Assembly: GCA_933228895.1 (NCBI GenBank)
Contig: OW121851.1
Coordinates: 128,573,624 to 128,637,623 of the forward strand
Origin: Platycnemis pennipes
Lineage: Eukaryota > Arthropoda > Insecta > Odonata > Platycnemididae
DNA length: 64,000 bases
Direction: 5' to 3'
Below, in pieces: positions 62,495 to 64,000 of the stretch. A model generated the notes under the pieces. That model was given only the letters and a program-made list of their open reading frames with translations, ran no database searches and was not told the DNA's origin. How positions within the stretch are numbered: position 1 is the first letter of the stretch; each line of letters starts with the position of its first letter. A program made the position numbers and the translations under genes.

Positions 62495-63297
62495 CATTTA
62501 ATGATCCTGTGTGTATAATTCTATAGCTTTCGTACCCCAAGTCTCATTTACATCCTTCACAACTTGCTCCATATACCTCATAAGAGGCCTGCCTTTTCCA
62601 TTCTTCCCGTTCACTTTCCCCTTTACGATTGTATTCCTGAGGCCATCTTGTCTTAAGATGAGGCCGATTAAGTAGTCCCGTCTTCTTTTTAAGGTTTTCA
62701 GTAGACATCTCTTCTCTCCCACTCTTCTCAAGACTTTTTCGTTTGTCACTCGATCGATCCATTTTATCTTCACCATTCTTCGGTAGCACCACACTTCAAA
62801 TGCTTCCAACCTGGACTTCTCTGCTTCTGTTATTGTCCATGCTTTGCTGCCATATAGTAGAATGCTCTAGATGTATGTTCTAATTAAATGCTTCCTTATT
62901 TCAACGCTTGTGTTTGCAGCTGTAAGCAGAATCTTCTTCTGGTAAAATGCCCTTTTTCTTTCTCTTCTTTAAGGGAAATTCTCTTTTACTTCGTCCATCG
63001 CTGGTTTCTCGGCTTCCCAGGTAGCAGAACTCTTCCACATCCTCGATTATTTGTTTTCCTAGTTAAATAATGGTCCTGGCTACCTTTCTTCTACTACATA
63101 CCAAATACCTTCGTTTTCTTTATATTGATCTTCAGATGATATCTGGTCATTGTTCTTTCCATAGTGTCCTAGTGTATTCTTTAAATGTCCTTCTGTTTCT
63201 GCCATGACTGCTATGTCATCGGCATATCGTAGCATGCTGATTTTCTCCCCGTGGATATTCACTTCCGGAGACTTTTCTTTGACAGTAAAGCCAAGTA
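62495..63297 (-). pseudogene. Decayed LINE copy D (RT catalytic site to C terminus)
   Basis: Read from 63,297 downward: MLRYADDIAVMAETEGHL (63,232-63,170) contains an intact YADD catalytic motif. Remnants of the region with SILLYGSKAWTITEAEKS follow at 62,870-62,810. The C-terminal piece, open from 62,809 to 62,498, contains EAFEVWCYRRMVKIKWIDRV, LLKTLKRRRDYLIG and GRPLMRYMEQVVKDVNE. Its low-coordinate end abuts the 5' part of copy C on the same strand, so the 3' half of the element precedes the 5' half. This may be two truncated insertions in tandem or one rearranged element. Confidence 0.85.
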
Positions 63298-64000
63298 GCC
63301 AATATAGTTACAGTAAATGTTTCACTGTATTTACATTGGGTATTATCAGGCTCCCAGACTACCCTTCAGCTTCGCCACTGATCAATAATATGATGCATGC
63401 TCACGAGTGGAACAGCCAAAATAATTGTGTTTTTGCAGAGGGCGGTAAGACCAAAAATATTCTATTTCCCAAAGCACTTGAAAATTTTTTTCAAATTTAA
63501 TTTAATATACAAAAATCATTTTTCGTTTATTTTGTACACGTAAATGTGTCCGCTTTGCATATGTGTGCCTACTTAGAAAGAAAAAAAGGAATTGCAACGC
63601 ATACCGGGCACAGCTTGTTTTAAATATCGATAGAATGCAAAATACCACCGTGTAATGTTTAAGAGAACTTTTACAATCTATCATTTATCTCTAAATATCT
63701 CAAGTGTACATAAATTAGCTTTTCAATGTCGCTTAAGAAAGCGAACGCGTTGCCAATCCTTCACTGCATGTAAGGATACGAGATTCTGCCCTTAATTTTG
63801 CGACTGTGAAAATGTGTCGGAACTCGGGATGACTTGCCGCTATTATTGATCTAGGTATCTCTTTTGTCATCATATTTGTAAATGCCCGGTAACTTTTCCG
63901 CTCTATGATGATTATTTACAGCAGTTTAAGGTTATCAAAGTAAGCCGACACGACCTATGTCATCGAGAAAACGACTCAAACGTAAGTACAGTGGTTATGA
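63298..64000. other. Region without recognised gene
   Basis: AT-rich sequence with only short open frames (98 and 60 codons), none with motifs. Nothing further is seen to the window end. Confidence 0.45.

Noticed and set aside
46935..64000. Search for tRNA and rRNA genes.
   Set aside because: No cloverleaf-like A and B box pair or rRNA-like conserved stretch was noticed by eye. This is not a substitute for a covariance-model search.

Overview
This is AT-rich eukaryotic DNA, most likely from an arthropod. It carries tens of kilobases of tandem satellite, a BEL/Pao LTR retrotransposon, a TA-flanked MITE, a probable Ty3/Gypsy solo LTR and several decayed copies of one LINE family with endonuclease and reverse transcriptase. 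No host gene can be named with confidence. The species is not determinable from sequence alone.

Layout. (1) 1-27,340 is a homogeneous tandem satellite of about 143-147 bp per monomer on the + strand. It has several monomer flavours and recent higher-order duplications (periods near 1,714, 2,148 and 1,143 bp). A 297-bp MITE sits at 15,880-16,176. The array frays between 26,640 and 27,340. (2) At about 27,340 the satellite switches strand. From 27,345 to 46,934 the same monomer runs on the - strand as an old, strongly diverged array. (3) A 7,157-bp BEL/Pao element lies inside this old array (37,283-44,439). Its LTRs differ at one position in 272. Its polyprotein frame (Gag, protease, RT, RNase H, integrase) is broken by an 815-bp solo LTR with 4-bp target duplications inserted in RT, an 11-bp tandem duplication before integrase, and a probable 1-nt loss near the C terminus. 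(4) 46,935-64,000 is non-satellite DNA. It holds a perfect hairpin with a third copy of its arm, at least three and probably four decayed copies of one LINE family in both orientations, a diverged direct repeat flanking one LINE, a candidate non-autonomous repeat, a G-rich candidate exon with a 23-residue acidic repeat, and a threefold tandem segmental duplication of about 0.97 kb with splice-like borders in two copies.

The many + strand open frames in 1-27 kb arise from a T-rich satellite low in stop codons and should not be read as genes. The region looks like pericentromeric or other heterochromatin next to a repeat-rich, gene-poor flank. The points most worth a second look are the satellite strand switch with its age contrast, the nested transposon stack (satellite, then BEL/Pao, then solo LTR), the acidic-repeat exon at 56.3-57.0 kb, and the tandem units at 58.2-60.3 kb.
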